From: Oscillospiraceae bacterium
GTDB lineage: Bacteria > Bacillota > Clostridia > Christensenellales > Aristaeellaceae
Reading direction: 5' to 3'
DNA length: 64,000 bases
Assembly: GCA_031269355.1 (NCBI GenBank)
Contig: JAISZG010000074.1
Span: 102,711-166,710 of the forward strand
Both the position numbers and the translations under genes were made by a program. Numbering within the stretch: the first letter of the stretch is position 1; each line of letters starts with the position of its first letter. Below, piece by piece: positions 1 through 8,793 of the stretch. Below the pieces are notes generated by a model. It was given only the letters and a program-made list of their open reading frames with translations. It was not told where the DNA came from and did no database searches.

Positions 1-399
1 CTCAAGCGCGCGGTCGCGGGATTGCCGCTTATTCCGATCGGTATGGAGGGAAATCGCCTCGACAAGCTGATTCTCTATCGTATATACGGGCGTCAGGCTC
101 GTCATCGGGTCCTGAAATATTATGCTGATTTTATTGCCTCGTATCGCGCGGATTTCCGATTCCGGAGCACCTACCAGCTCCTTGCCCCGAAAGCGCACGC
201 TGCCGCCTACAATTCGCCCGGGCTGGGTTAAAATCTGCAATATCGAATAAGCTGTCACGCTTTTGCCGCTGCCGGATTCGCCGACGATACCCAGCACCTT
301 TCCGTGATCCAGGCTAAACGATACGCCGTCCACCGCCTTCACCTCGCCGGCGGGTGTGAAGAACGAGGTGCGCAGGTTTTCCACTTCAAGAAGTCGCAT
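1..399 (-). CDS. Peptide ABC transporter ATP-binding protein (OppD/DppD type), N-terminal part
   Basis: This is the first 133 codons of an ATPase that would power import of oligopeptides or dipeptides; the rest lies outside the window. The start ATG at 399 follows a GGAGGG ribosome binding site. Walker A (GESGSGKS) and the Q-loop (FQDPMTSLTP) are visible and match the OppD/DppD subfamily. It is the third gene of a minus-strand operon after OppB-type and OppC-type permeases and starts 15 bases after the permease stop. An OppF-type ATPase and a binding protein may follow beyond the edge. The family call is firm; the substrate is not known. Confidence 0.9.
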   Translation of the reverse strand, partial: MRLLEVENLRTSFFTPAGEVKAVDGVSFSLDHGKVLGIVGESGSGKSVTAYSILQILTQPGRIVGGSVRFRGKELVGAPESEIRAIRGNKISIIFQDPMTSLTPVYTIENQLVEAISLHTDRNKRQSRDRALE

Positions 400-413
400 T
401 AAAGCCCTCCAGT

Positions 414-1472
414 TCAGGAGCGGAGTTTTGGATCGAACGCGTCGCGCAAGCCGTTGCCTAGCAGGTTAAACGACAGCACTACAAGAAATATCGACGTGGC
501 GGGGAAGAAAAGCAGATACGGATATGAAACAAGCCCGTTGCGCGCGTCGGCCGCGAGCGAGCCGAGTGAGGGCATGGGCATCGATACGCCAAGCCCAAGA
601 AACGAGAGGAAGCTTTCCGTGAATATGGCGGATGGAATCTGCATCGCCGCTACGATTATTATCACCGACACGCAGTTGGGTATCATGTGCTTTCGAATTA
701 TCCGCGACGCCTTTGCGCCGATAGCCCTTGATGCGAGCACGTATTCCTGCTCCTTTATCGATAGCACCTGCCCGCGAACCTGCCGCGCCATGCCAACCCA
801 ATAGAGAAGACCGAACACGAGGAATATGCTTATCATGCCGGGACCAAGCCGCAATATAAGCGCATTTTTGGACATGCTCACCATATCTTTTATCGCGACG
901 CTGAGCAGTATTACTATCAGCACGTCGGGGAGCGCGTATATTATATCGACTATGCGCATCATTATAAGATCTACCCGTCCGCCGAAGTATCCTGAAATCG
1001 AGCCATATAATATTCCGATTATAATAACAATAAGCGCGGAGAATATGCCGACCATAAGTGATATCCGCGTTCCGTAAATAACGCGTATCGCGTAATCGCG
1101 ACCGAGCGCGTCGGTGCCCATTATATGGGGGAACACGGACTGGCCGTTTTCAATGCGAGCGATTTCCTTTTGGGAATATTGAAACGGCCGCATATATGAA
1201 GCCGTTACATCCTGCTTTGAATATGTATAAGGATAGAAATATGGAGTGATAAAAGCGATAAGCGCGAACAGAAGTATAACGAACAGGCACAGCATAGCCA
1301 ATTTATTGCGGCCAAGCCGACGCATCGCGTCTTTCATAAACGATACGGACGGGCGGGTTTGAATCTGCTGCGCCTTTTCCTCATCGGTCGCTAGGGTGAA
1401 ATCCGGCAAGTCGATTTGCAGCGACAATAAATTTTTCGGACGCCCGGCGTCGCTAGTCGTTGGCTGTATCAT
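414..1472 (-). CDS. Peptide ABC transporter permease, OppC/DppC type
   Basis: Inner-membrane permease of 352 residues with an N-terminal cytoplasmic tail, one transmembrane segment, an extracytoplasmic loop and then the BPD_transp_1 core. The core carries the OppC signature GTDALGRD and the EAA-type loop (EYVLASRAIGAKASRI). The ATG at 1472 is preferred over an upstream GTG at 1481 because the GGAG site abuts the GTG but sits eight bases before the ATG. It lies between the OppB-type permease and the OppD-type ATPase in one operon and should dimerise with the former. The substrate is inferred to be peptides from the family only. Confidence 0.9.
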   Translation of the reverse strand: MIQPTTSDAGRPKNLLSLQIDLPDFTLATDEEKAQQIQTRPSVSFMKDAMRRLGRNKLAMLCLFVILLFALIAFITPYFYPYTYSKQDVTASYMRPFQYSQKEIARIENGQSVFPHIMGTDALGRDYAIRVIYGTRISLMVGIFSALIVIIIGILYGSISGYFGGRVDLIMMRIVDIIYALPDVLIVILLSVAIKDMVSMSKNALILRLGPGMISIFLVFGLLYWVGMARQVRGQVLSIKEQEYVLASRAIGAKASRIIRKHMIPNCVSVIIIVAAMQIPSAIFTESFLSFLGLGVSMPMPSLGSLAADARNGLVSYPYLLFFPATSIFLVVLSFNLLGNGLRDAFDPKLRS

Positions 1473-1500
1473 CGCGTTCACTCCGTTTATCCATATGCGC

Positions 1501-2427
1501 TTAACTTAGCTGAATTCGAGGATCGATTACTTTATAGAGGATATCGCACAGGAAATTCATCAGCACTATTAAAATCGCCAGGAATATGGTAATTCCCATT
1601 ATAATCATATAATCGGTACGCAGCATACTATTTACGAATAACCGGCCTAATCCCGGCACTGAAAATATATTTTCCACAACCATGCTACCTACCAATATGT
1701 TGGCCATCATCGGTCCCGCGTAGGTGACTATCGGGATAAGCGCGCATTTAAGGGCGTGCTTAAACACCACCTTATACCAGTGCAAGCCTTTCGCGCGGGC
1801 GGTTCGTATGAAATCCTGCCCCAGCACGTCGAGCATGCTTGAGCGCTGCAATCGCGTTGTGTACGCCATAGGATACAGCGCGAGCGATAGAATGGGCAAG
1901 AACAGCCCCCCCGGCTGCGTTCCGAGCGTCGGAAACCACTTCAAGCGCAATCCAAAAAACAACAGAAATAAAGTGGCCAGCACAAACGAGGGCATAGACA
2001 CCAGCGCGATTGTGATGACCTGTATAACCTGATCTATTATACCGCCGCGATTGAGCGCGGAAACAGAGCCGAGCACAAGCCCCAGAAGAAGCGCGAGAAC
2101 CGCTGCGCACAGCCCTATGATCGCGGAGTATGAAAAGCCGTTTCTTATCAAACCGAATACGGTGCTGCCTACCCACGCGGTGGACAGCCCGAAGTCAAAG
2201 CGTGCGATGCCCTTTATATAATTCAAAAACTGCACGGGCAGCGGTTTATCAAACCCATACTTGGCTTCGAGCGCCGCTATAGTCGCGTCGCTCTTGGCCT
2301 TCTCGGAGCTGAACGGGCTTGCGGGAATCGCGTGCATGGTAGCGAATGTTATTACGATTACGAGGAAGATCGTCAGCAGCGCCATGCCGAAGCGGCGCAG
2401 CAAATATCCCGTAAACTTAGCGCTCAT
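1501..2427 (-). CDS. Peptide ABC transporter permease, OppB/DppB type
   Basis: Permease of 308 residues and first gene of the minus-strand peptide transporter operon. It has the OppB-type N-terminus (GYLLRRFGMALLTIF, first membrane span), the periplasmic AIPASPFSSEK segment corresponding to the family's PGGPF region, and the coupling loop GQDFIRTARAKGL. A GGGGGC site lies about six bases before the ATG. A near-consensus promoter (TTGACA-N17-TAAAAT) stands about 43 bases upstream of the start. It is paralogous to, and transcribed away from, the plus-strand OppB at 2820. Confidence 0.92.
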   Translation of the reverse strand: MSAKFTGYLLRRFGMALLTIFLVIVITFATMHAIPASPFSSEKAKSDATIAALEAKYGFDKPLPVQFLNYIKGIARFDFGLSTAWVGSTVFGLIRNGFSYSAIIGLCAAVLALLLGLVLGSVSALNRGGIIDQVIQVITIALVSMPSFVLATLFLLFFGLRLKWFPTLGTQPGGLFLPILSLALYPMAYTTRLQRSSMLDVLGQDFIRTARAKGLHWYKVVFKHALKCALIPIVTYAGPMMANILVGSMVVENIFSVPGLGRLFVNSMLRTDYMIIMGITIFLAILIVLMNFLCDILYKVIDPRIQLS

Positions 2428-2469
2428 TGAATGCCCCCGATCGATGCCGTCCAGATATGTATAAGAAGA

Positions 2470-2498
2470 ATTTTACATCATGAATGGAAGTTTGTCAA
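2470..2498 (-). promoter_or_regulatory. Sigma-A-type promoter of the minus-strand peptide transporter operon
   Basis: On the minus strand the -35 hexamer is TTGACA (2493-2498) and the -10 is TAAAAT (2470-2475), with exactly 17 bases between. It points at the OppB-type gene starting at 2427. Confidence 0.7.
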
Positions 2499-2819
2499 AT
2501 TTTTGCTGCGCGCAAAAATTAATCCCCCTGCATAGCGGGCTGGAAACATATGCGCGGACGGATGGCTGGATTATGAATTGATAACGATAAACGCCGTCTT
2601 TTAGCAGAGTTCAGCGCTGCGGCTGTAATTTTTGTAATTTGCCGATACGAGGCAGGCATAATACCAATCGCTATTGCGCAGATATTCAGGCGGTATCCGC
2701 ATAAACATAATTTCCAAAAATGAAGCCCCTGCAAAATCGAGCTTGCGAAATTGCACAAAAGGGCGTATCATGTCAAAATAAGCGAAATTAATGCAGTCGC
2801 GTGGAAGGAAGGTGCCGAT
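2499..2819. other. Divergent intergenic region between the two peptide transporter operons
   Basis: No supported gene. It contains a candidate plus-strand promoter at 2743-2771 and must hold regulation for the plus-strand operon. The 79-codon minus-strand frame at 2519-2758 has no ribosome binding site and no recognisable family. Confidence 0.5.
2743..2771 (+). promoter_or_regulatory. Candidate promoter of oppBCDF-oppA
   Basis: TTGCGA (2743-2748) and TATCAT (2766-2771) are separated by 17 bases. The predicted start near 2778 leaves a leader of about 40 bases before the TTG start codon of oppB. The hexamers are only moderate matches. Confidence 0.4.
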
Positions 2820-3740
2820 TTGCGCGGATACGTTCTCCGCCGCCTGGCGATGATGTTGGTTACGCTGCTTATGATCACCGCGCTAACCTTCCTATTGATG
2901 CACGTTGTTCCCGGCGGGCCGTTTACTCGCGAAAAGCAAATTCCCGCCGAAGTGCTCGCCGCGCTGGAGCGAAAATACAATTTGGACGATCCGCTTTGGA
3001 AACAGTATGCAGACTATCTGGGCGGCCTGCTGCGCTTTGATCTTGGGCCGAGCTTTAAATACACCGGCAAAAGCGTTAACGATTTCCTGACCGCCGGCTT
3101 TCCCTATTCCGCGAAGCTTGGAATGTATACCCTCGTATTCGTGCTGTTGGCATCCATTCCGATGGGCATAGTTGCGGCGCTGCGCAGTGGACGCTGGGCG
3201 GATATGGTGCTGATGGCCGCCGCGACGCTCGGGGTTACGATACCGAGTTTCGTTATTGCAACATTTCTATTATATTTATTTGCGTTCCGTTTAGGCTGGG
3301 CGCCGACGTTTGGAGTGGATAAATGGCAAGGGTATATACTCCCTATAATCACTCTGGGCGGATATTCGATTAGCTTTCTCGCGCGGCTTATGCGTTCGAG
3401 CCTCCTTGAGGTGATGGGTCAGGATTACATCCGCACCGCGCGCTCGAAGGGCATATCCGAGGTGCGGGTGATAGTGCGGCACGCGCTGCGCAACGCGCTA
3501 ATACCGGTGGTTACGGTGCTGGGGCCAACTGTCGCGAATCTGCTGACGGGAAGTTTTGTCATCGAGAAAATATTCGCTATTCCTGGAATAGGCAACCATT
3601 TCGTGAACAGCGTCACCCAGCGCGATTATACCACCATAATGGGTATGACTGTATTCTACGCGGCTTTCTTGATAAGCATGGTGTTCGTCGTCGATTTATT
3701 CTACTGCCTAATCGACCCTAGAATACAGTTCGATACCTGA
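2820..3740 (+). CDS. oppB: Peptide ABC transporter permease OppB/DppB type
   Basis: Permease of 306 residues opening a complete plus-strand operon (oppB-oppC-oppD-oppF-oppA). I chose the TTG at 2820 because AAGGAAGG lies seven bases upstream and translation from it gives the canonical OppB start RGYVLRRLAMM; the longer frame back to 2751 adds an N-terminus without similarity. The periplasmic VVPGGPF motif and the coupling loop GQDYIRTARSKGI are clear. About six membrane segments are expected. The gene name is a family-level assignment. Confidence 0.9.
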   Translation: MRGYVLRRLAMMLVTLLMITALTFLLMHVVPGGPFTREKQIPAEVLAALERKYNLDDPLWKQYADYLGGLLRFDLGPSFKYTGKSVNDFLTAGFPYSAKLGMYTLVFVLLASIPMGIVAALRSGRWADMVLMAAATLGVTIPSFVIATFLLYLFAFRLGWAPTFGVDKWQGYILPIITLGGYSISFLARLMRSSLLEVMGQDYIRTARSKGISEVRVIVRHALRNALIPVVTVLGPTVANLLTGSFVIEKIFAIPGIGNHFVNSVTQRDYTTIMGMTVFYAAFLISMVFVVDLFYCLIDPRIQFDT

Positions 3741-3775
3741 TATGATAAATATTGATTGCCAAAAGAGGTGTGTTC

Positions 3776-4933
3776 GTGACAATCGACCCATGGGCAAAGG
3801 TTGAATCGACAGACGCGGAACGCGAGCTGATATACCGCAAGCCGCGCACGTTCGCACAGGACGTAATAAGCAGGTTCGCGCGCAAACCGACCGCGCTCGG
3901 CGGCTTGGCGGTCGTCATTCTGCTGCTGCTGTTCGCGCTGGCGGGGCCTTTGTTTACGCCGTTCGATTATCAAAAACAGACGCTGACATTGGCGAATATC
4001 CCGCCCATATTCCATACTACGCTGGCGCCGGACGAGGATCGCGCGTTCTATCGCACCACCAGCATGAAGGTGATGGAGCTGGACGCGAGCGGACGCCTTA
4101 TCCGCCAGTTGCCAAAGGTAACCGACGATTACGCCGCGTCCCTTATATCGTTTCAATATTCTGAAGATTCGTTGATATATATTGATTACTCGGTGAACCC
4201 GCCGGTTTTGCTGGACGCGGACAGCACGCCTTTGCCAGCCGGCGGTATTAAGTGGAATCTAACCTACCCGCTTGGAACGGATCACCTAGGGCGCGACATA
4301 CTCACCCGCCTGATGTATGGAACCCGTATTTCGCTTATGGTGGCGTTCATCGCCGCTACGGTTAACCTGATAATAGGCGCGCTGTACGGCGGCGTAGCGG
4401 GCTATCTGGGCGGACGGGTCGATTCGATATTAATGCGCATCGTTGATATAATAAGCACTATTCCTCTGACTTTGTATGTGATACTTATAAAAGTTGTGCT
4501 CGGGAATGGTTTGATGAGCATAATTATTGCGCTGTCGAGCGTGTATTGGGTGGATATGGCGCGAGTGGTTCGAGGGCAGGCGCTCACGCTTAAGCGGCAG
4601 GATTTCGTTCAAGCGGCGCGCACGATGGGCACTCGCACTCGCGCTCTGCTCATATCGCACATACTGCCAAACGCAATGGGACCAATACTGGTTACAGTAA
4701 CTATGCTGATACCCAGCGCGATATTTATGGAAGCCTTTATGAGCTTTATCGGCATCGGAATCGCTCCGCCAATGGCCAGCCTGGGCACGATGTGCAACGA
4801 CGCGACCGAAGCGCTGCGGCAGAATCCATATCAGCTGTTCCTTCCCGCGCTGGTGATTTGCCTTACAATGTTCGCGTTTAACTTTGTGGGCGACGGGCTG
4901 CGCGACGCCCTCGACCCCAAGCTGAAGCGGTGA
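3776..4933 (+). CDS. oppC: Peptide ABC transporter permease OppC/DppC type with enlarged periplasmic loop
   Basis: Permease of 385 residues. The GTG at 3776 follows AGAGGTG at correct spacing and is preferred over an ATG at 3752 that lacks a site. After an N-terminal tail and the first membrane span (near residues 40-55) comes an insert of about 100 residues before GTDHLGRD, then the usual permease core with QAARTMGTR as coupling loop. OppC proteins are usually near 300 residues; the extra length is almost entirely this extracytoplasmic loop. The minus-strand paralogue has a much shorter one. Confidence 0.9.
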   Translation: MTIDPWAKVESTDAERELIYRKPRTFAQDVISRFARKPTALGGLAVVILLLLFALAGPLFTPFDYQKQTLTLANIPPIFHTTLAPDEDRAFYRTTSMKVMELDASGRLIRQLPKVTDDYAASLISFQYSEDSLIYIDYSVNPPVLLDADSTPLPAGGIKWNLTYPLGTDHLGRDILTRLMYGTRISLMVAFIAATVNLIIGALYGGVAGYLGGRVDSILMRIVDIISTIPLTLYVILIKVVLGNGLMSIIIALSSVYWVDMARVVRGQALTLKRQDFVQAARTMGTRTRALLISHILPNAMGPILVTVTMLIPSAIFMEAFMSFIGIGIAPPMASLGTMCNDATEALRQNPYQLFLPALVICLTMFAFNFVGDGLRDALDPKLKR

Positions 4934-4940
4934 GCGCAAT

Positions 4941-6029
4941 ATGACGATGCAATATAAAAATTATGACGTGAGCCATAATCCCGGTGGAGACGAACCGCTG
5001 CTGACGATACGCAACCTGCGAACATCGTTCTTTACCGGTGCCGGGGAAATAGCGGCGGTTCGAGGTGTGTCGCTAACCGTGCGGCGCGGAGAATGTCTGG
5101 GCGTGGTGGGCGAATCCGGCTCCGGAAAGAGCGTAACTTTTTTATCCGCGCTGCGCCTGCTGGCTCCAGCTGGGCGGGTTATGGGCGGGGAGATACGCTT
5201 CCAGGGGCGAGATCTTCTTAATATGCGGCTAAAAGAAATGCGCGAGGTGCGCGGCGCGCGGATAGCCATGATATTTCAGGATCCGCTCTCCAGTTTAAAT
5301 CCGCTTATTCCCATAGGCAAACAGGTAGACGAGATGCTGTGGGCGCACGAGAAGAATCTCACCGCGAGGCAGCGCAAGGACAAAACGCTGGAGCTGCTGA
5401 CAAAAGCGCATATTCCGGAGGCGGAGCGCCGATACGGCAGCTATCCGCACGAATTTTCCGGGGGTATGCGCCAGCGCGTTATGATCGCTATGGCGCTCGC
5501 GTGCAAGCCGGATCTGCTGGTGGCGGACGAGCCGACCACCGCGCTAGACGTATCCATTCAAAATCAAATACTGCGCCTTATCAAAAGCCTGCAGTCGGAG
5601 ATGGGAATGGGCGTGGCGTTTATAACGCACGATCTGGGCGTAATCGCGCAGATGTGCACGCGAGTATCGGTTCTATACGGCGGGCTTGTGATGGAGGACG
5701 CGGCAGCGGACGATCTGTTCGACCGCCCGCTTCACCCGTATACGGAAGGGCTGCTTACCAGCATGCCAAGCCTTATGCAGGATAGATCGATCAGGCTCTC
5801 GCCTATTCCAGGCTCGCCGCCGGATATGAGCGCGCCGCCGTCTGGCTGCCCGTTCGCGCCGCGATGCGCGCACGCCAGAAACATATGCGTCTCTCAAATG
5901 CCGCCGACCTATACATACGCCGACGGACGGCAAAGCCGATGCTGGCTTCACAGCCACGACGCCCCCGCGTTTGACAATCCATACCGGGATATTCGAGGAA
6001 CGGCGGTTCCGGACGAGGAGGCGCTTTGA
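4941..6029 (+). CDS. oppD: Peptide ABC transporter ATP-binding protein OppD/DppD
   Basis: ATPase of 362 residues. Walker A is GESGSGKS, the Q-loop is [11 protein letters not shown], the ABC signature is FSGGMRQRV and Walker B is [12 protein letters not shown]. The C-terminal oligo_HPY domain carries a cysteine cluster ([14 protein letters not shown]) of the kind that can hold an iron-sulfur cluster in DppD/OppD proteins. It starts eight bases after oppC and overlaps the start of oppF, so translation is likely coupled. Confidence 0.95.
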   Translation: MTMQYKNYDVSHNPGGDEPLLTIRNLRTSFFTGAGEIAAVRGVSLTVRRGECLGVVGESGSGKSVTFLSALRLLAPAGRVMGGEIRFQGRDLLNMRLKEMREVRGARIAMIFQDPLSSLNPLIPIGKQVDEMLWAHEKNLTARQRKDKTLELLTKAHIPEAERRYGSYPHEFSGGMRQRVMIAMALACKPDLLVADEPTTALDVSIQNQILRLIKSLQSEMGMGVAFITHDLGVIAQMCTRVSVLYGGLVMEDAAADDLFDRPLHPYTEGLLTSMPSLMQDRSIRLSPIPGSPPDMSAPPSGCPFAPRCAHARNICVSQMPPTYTYADGRQSRCWLHSHDAPAFDNPYRDIRGTAVPDEEAL

Positions 6030-7024
6030 TGCGATCGGAATCGACGCGCGCCAACGCGAAGGAAAGCGACGCCCCTTTGCTGCAGGTAAGAGGGCTTACG
6101 CATCATTTCCCCGCGCGCGGCGGACGCCACAGGATTGTGCACGCGCTTGAAAACGTTTCGTTTACGCTGACGCACGGGCGCACGCTGGGCTTGGTTGGCG
6201 AGAGCGGATGCGGTAAATCCACATGCGCCAGGTGCATCGTTCGCATACTCAATCCCAGCGCGGGGCAGGTTTTGCTGGATGGGCAGGATATAACACATAT
6301 CCCGCAAAAGCGCCTTTTGCCCGTACGCCGCAAAATGCAGATGGTTTTCCAGGATCCATATACCGCGCTTAACGCCCGCATGACCGTGCGCGATATAGTA
6401 GCCGAGCCGCTGCGCGCTCAGCGCTCGTACTCTAGCGGCGAAACGCGCGAGATGGTCGGCGAGATGCTCTCCAGGGTAGGATTGACGCGCGAGCACGAGA
6501 ATCGCTACGCGCACGAATTATCCGGCGGCCAGCGGCAGCGGGTAGGCATAGCGCGCGCGCTTATACTAAAGCCCGCGCTGGTGCTGTGCGACGAGCCGAT
6601 CTCCGCGCTTGACGTATCTATACAGGCGCAGGTGATTAACCTTCTGCGCGATTTTCAGCAGGAGCTTGGACTTGCGTATTTGTTTATCGCGCATGACCTT
6701 TCCATGGTGCGATATGTGTCGGATTCTGTCGGAGTTATGTATATGGGCGAGCTGGTGGAGCTGAGCGACGGCGGCGATCTATATACGCGTCCGCTTCATC
6801 CGTATACCCAGGGGCTGCTTGAAAGTATACCGATTCCCAATCCCCGCGTCGCCCGCGAGAATACCGCGCGCGGCCTTACCGGCGACATCGCAAGCCCGAT
6901 CGATCCTCCCCCCGGCTGCCGCTTTCATACCCGCTGCCCGCGCGCGGCGGCGCGCTGCAAGTCCGAGCCGCCCCTCCTTAAAGAAGCGGCGCCCGGACAC
7001 TGGACGGCGTGCCATCTGGTTTAG
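6029..7024 (+). CDS. oppF: Peptide ABC transporter ATP-binding protein OppF/DppF
   Basis: Second ATPase of the importer, 331 residues. The ATG at 6029 shares a base with the oppD stop (TGATG) and has GAGGAGG about nine bases upstream. Walker A is GESGCGKS, the signature is LSGGQRQRV and Walker B is LVLCDEPISALD. The C-terminal oligo_HPY region has the CRFHTRCPRAAARC cysteine cluster. Fusion-like overlap with oppD supports a heterodimeric ATPase engine for the OppB/OppC channel. Confidence 0.95.
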   Translation: MRSESTRANAKESDAPLLQVRGLTHHFPARGGRHRIVHALENVSFTLTHGRTLGLVGESGCGKSTCARCIVRILNPSAGQVLLDGQDITHIPQKRLLPVRRKMQMVFQDPYTALNARMTVRDIVAEPLRAQRSYSSGETREMVGEMLSRVGLTREHENRYAHELSGGQRQRVGIARALILKPALVLCDEPISALDVSIQAQVINLLRDFQQELGLAYLFIAHDLSMVRYVSDSVGVMYMGELVELSDGGDLYTRPLHPYTQGLLESIPIPNPRVARENTARGLTGDIASPIDPPPGCRFHTRCPRAAARCKSEPPLLKEAAPGHWTACHLV

Positions 7025-7111
7025 CGTTGACGCGCGGCGCCTATCGGCCACACGCGGCTCGTCCGCTTGGCATACATGGTGCGACATCATATTTATGAAG
7101 GAGGAATCTCA

Positions 7112-8719
7112 ATGCGCAGATTACTATCTATACTGCTGACATGCCTGCTGCTGGCCGCAGCCGCTTTGCCGCTGACCGCTTACGCGGCGCCGACGCAGGA
7201 ATTGACGTTCGCGCTGAACAATGTTCCCGACGGCATCGATCCAGGCATCACGAACAACAGCTTCGCCTCCCCGTTTTTATTCAACTGCTTCGAAGGGCTA
7301 GTAACCACAAGCACAGCGGACGGTTCGCTGATTCCCGGAAACGCCGAATCGTGGACGATCAGCGACGACGGGCTTACCTATACGTTCACGCTGCGCGAAG
7401 GGCTGAAGTGGTCCGACGGTTCGCCGCTCACTTCGCAGGATTATCTTTACGCCTATAAGCGGGTGCTGACTCCCGAAACAGGCGCTCAGTATCTTAACCT
7501 TCTCACGGATTACATTGTAGGCGCTCAGGAATACTACGAGGACGCGGCGGCTGTGGACGGCCTGGGAATTAAAGCGCCAGACGACCGCACACTGATACTT
7601 ACGCTGAAAAGCCCCGCGCCGTTCTACCTTTCGGTATTGACGATGTGGACGTTCTTCCCGGTGAATCAGGCTACCATAGAAGCCAACGGCGATCAATGGA
7701 CGAACAAGCCTGAAACATATATCACAAACGGTCCGTTTAGAATATCTGAAAACCTGCTGGGCGAGCGCGTAGTATTGGAGAAGAACCCGGAATACTACGA
7801 CGCCGACAGCGTAAAGCTGGAGAAGGTTACGTTCCGCTATATTCTCGATCTGTCAACCGCGCTGATGGCTTACGAAGCCGGCGACATCGACGGAACGCGC
7901 GGCTTTCCGACAAGCGAATTCCAGCGCATCCGCGCAAACGTGCCAGGTCTTGTGATAAAGCCGTCGTATGGAACTACGTATTATGATATAAATAACGCGA
8001 AGGCTCCCTACGATAACCCGCTGGTTCGCAAGGCGCTCAACCTGGCGGTCGACCGCACCGCCATAATCGAAGAGGTTATTCAAACTCCCGCGACCCCCGC
8101 GTACGGCCTTAACGCCCCCGGCTATGTGGTGGACGGAGAGGATTTTGTGGATGGTCGTCCGACATTCGGCATGGGCCCGACCGCAGACGTTGAAGGCGCG
8201 CGCGCCGCTTTGGCCGAAGCCGGTTATCCAAACGGAGAAGGCTTCCCCACCATGCATCTATCTTACTATACCAACGATACCGTAAAGAAGGTCGTGGAAG
8301 CGCTGGCGGCAATGTTCACCGAAAATCTTGGAATAACGGTGGAAATTTCGAACGAGGATTGGGCTGTTTATTACGCGAACGTAATCGCCGGAAATTACGA
8401 CGTAGGCGCGATGGGCTGGAGCGCGGATTATCTGCATCCGATGACGTTCCTGCCGCTGCTTGCGACGGGCGATCCGAACAACGTGGTCGGCTACAGCAAT
8501 CCGGAATACGACGCGCTTGTCGAAAAGGCGCGCTCGATTAACGATCCCAAGGAAGCGATGGAAGTAATGCGGCAGGCTGAAAACATCGCGACGGCGGAAT
8601 ACCCGCTGCTATATATGTATTACGGCTCCCAGTCGATGCTGATGAGCCCAAAGGTGGCGGGATATTATCTGGACTACTCCGGAAACGTTCTTTTAAAAAC
8701 GGCGGAAGTAACGGAGTAA
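7112..8719 (+). CDS. oppA: Extracellular peptide-binding protein, OppA/DppA family (SBP_bac_5)
   Basis: Substrate-binding protein of 535 residues. The ATG at 7112 follows AAGGAGG; an upstream in-frame ATG at 7067 adds a non-signal extension. The leader (RRLLSILLTCLLLAAAALPL) ends at TAYA-AP, a signal peptidase I site. There is no cysteine at the cleavage point, so it is not a typical lipoprotein. The mature part has family-5 motifs such as AESWTISDDGLTYTFTLREG and GLKWSDGSPLTSQDY. It is the last gene of the operon and is followed by a strong hairpin. Confidence 0.93.
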   Translation: MRRLLSILLTCLLLAAAALPLTAYAAPTQELTFALNNVPDGIDPGITNNSFASPFLFNCFEGLVTTSTADGSLIPGNAESWTISDDGLTYTFTLREGLKWSDGSPLTSQDYLYAYKRVLTPETGAQYLNLLTDYIVGAQEYYEDAAAVDGLGIKAPDDRTLILTLKSPAPFYLSVLTMWTFFPVNQATIEANGDQWTNKPETYITNGPFRISENLLGERVVLEKNPEYYDADSVKLEKVTFRYILDLSTALMAYEAGDIDGTRGFPTSEFQRIRANVPGLVIKPSYGTTYYDINNAKAPYDNPLVRKALNLAVDRTAIIEEVIQTPATPAYGLNAPGYVVDGEDFVDGRPTFGMGPTADVEGARAALAEAGYPNGEGFPTMHLSYYTNDTVKKVVEALAAMFTENLGITVEISNEDWAVYYANVIAGNYDVGAMGWSADYLHPMTFLPLLATGDPNNVVGYSNPEYDALVEKARSINDPKEAMEVMRQAENIATAEYPLLYMYYGSQSMLMSPKVAGYYLDYSGNVLLKTAEVTE

Positions 8720-8739
8720 ATCAGACCGCCTGTAAAGCT

Positions 8740-8775
8740 GGAGGCGCGCCGGATGCAAGGCGCGCCTCCTATTTC
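8740..8775 (+). terminator. Terminator after oppA
   Basis: Perfect 11-bp inverted repeat (GGAGGCGCGCC with GGCGCGCCTCC) around an 8-base loop, followed by a weak T-rich tail. It also lies just beyond the 3' end of the convergent gene ending at 8794. Confidence 0.75.
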
Positions 8776-8793
8776 ATTATATTATTATGCAAA

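Noticed and set aside
2519..2758. 79-codon minus-strand frame between the transporter operons
   Set aside because: No ribosome binding site and no recognisable family, and it overlaps the probable plus-strand promoter.
7067..7095. Apparent promoter TTGGCA-N17-TATTTA before oppA
   Set aside because: Transcription would begin inside the ribosome binding site of oppA, so it cannot serve that gene normally.
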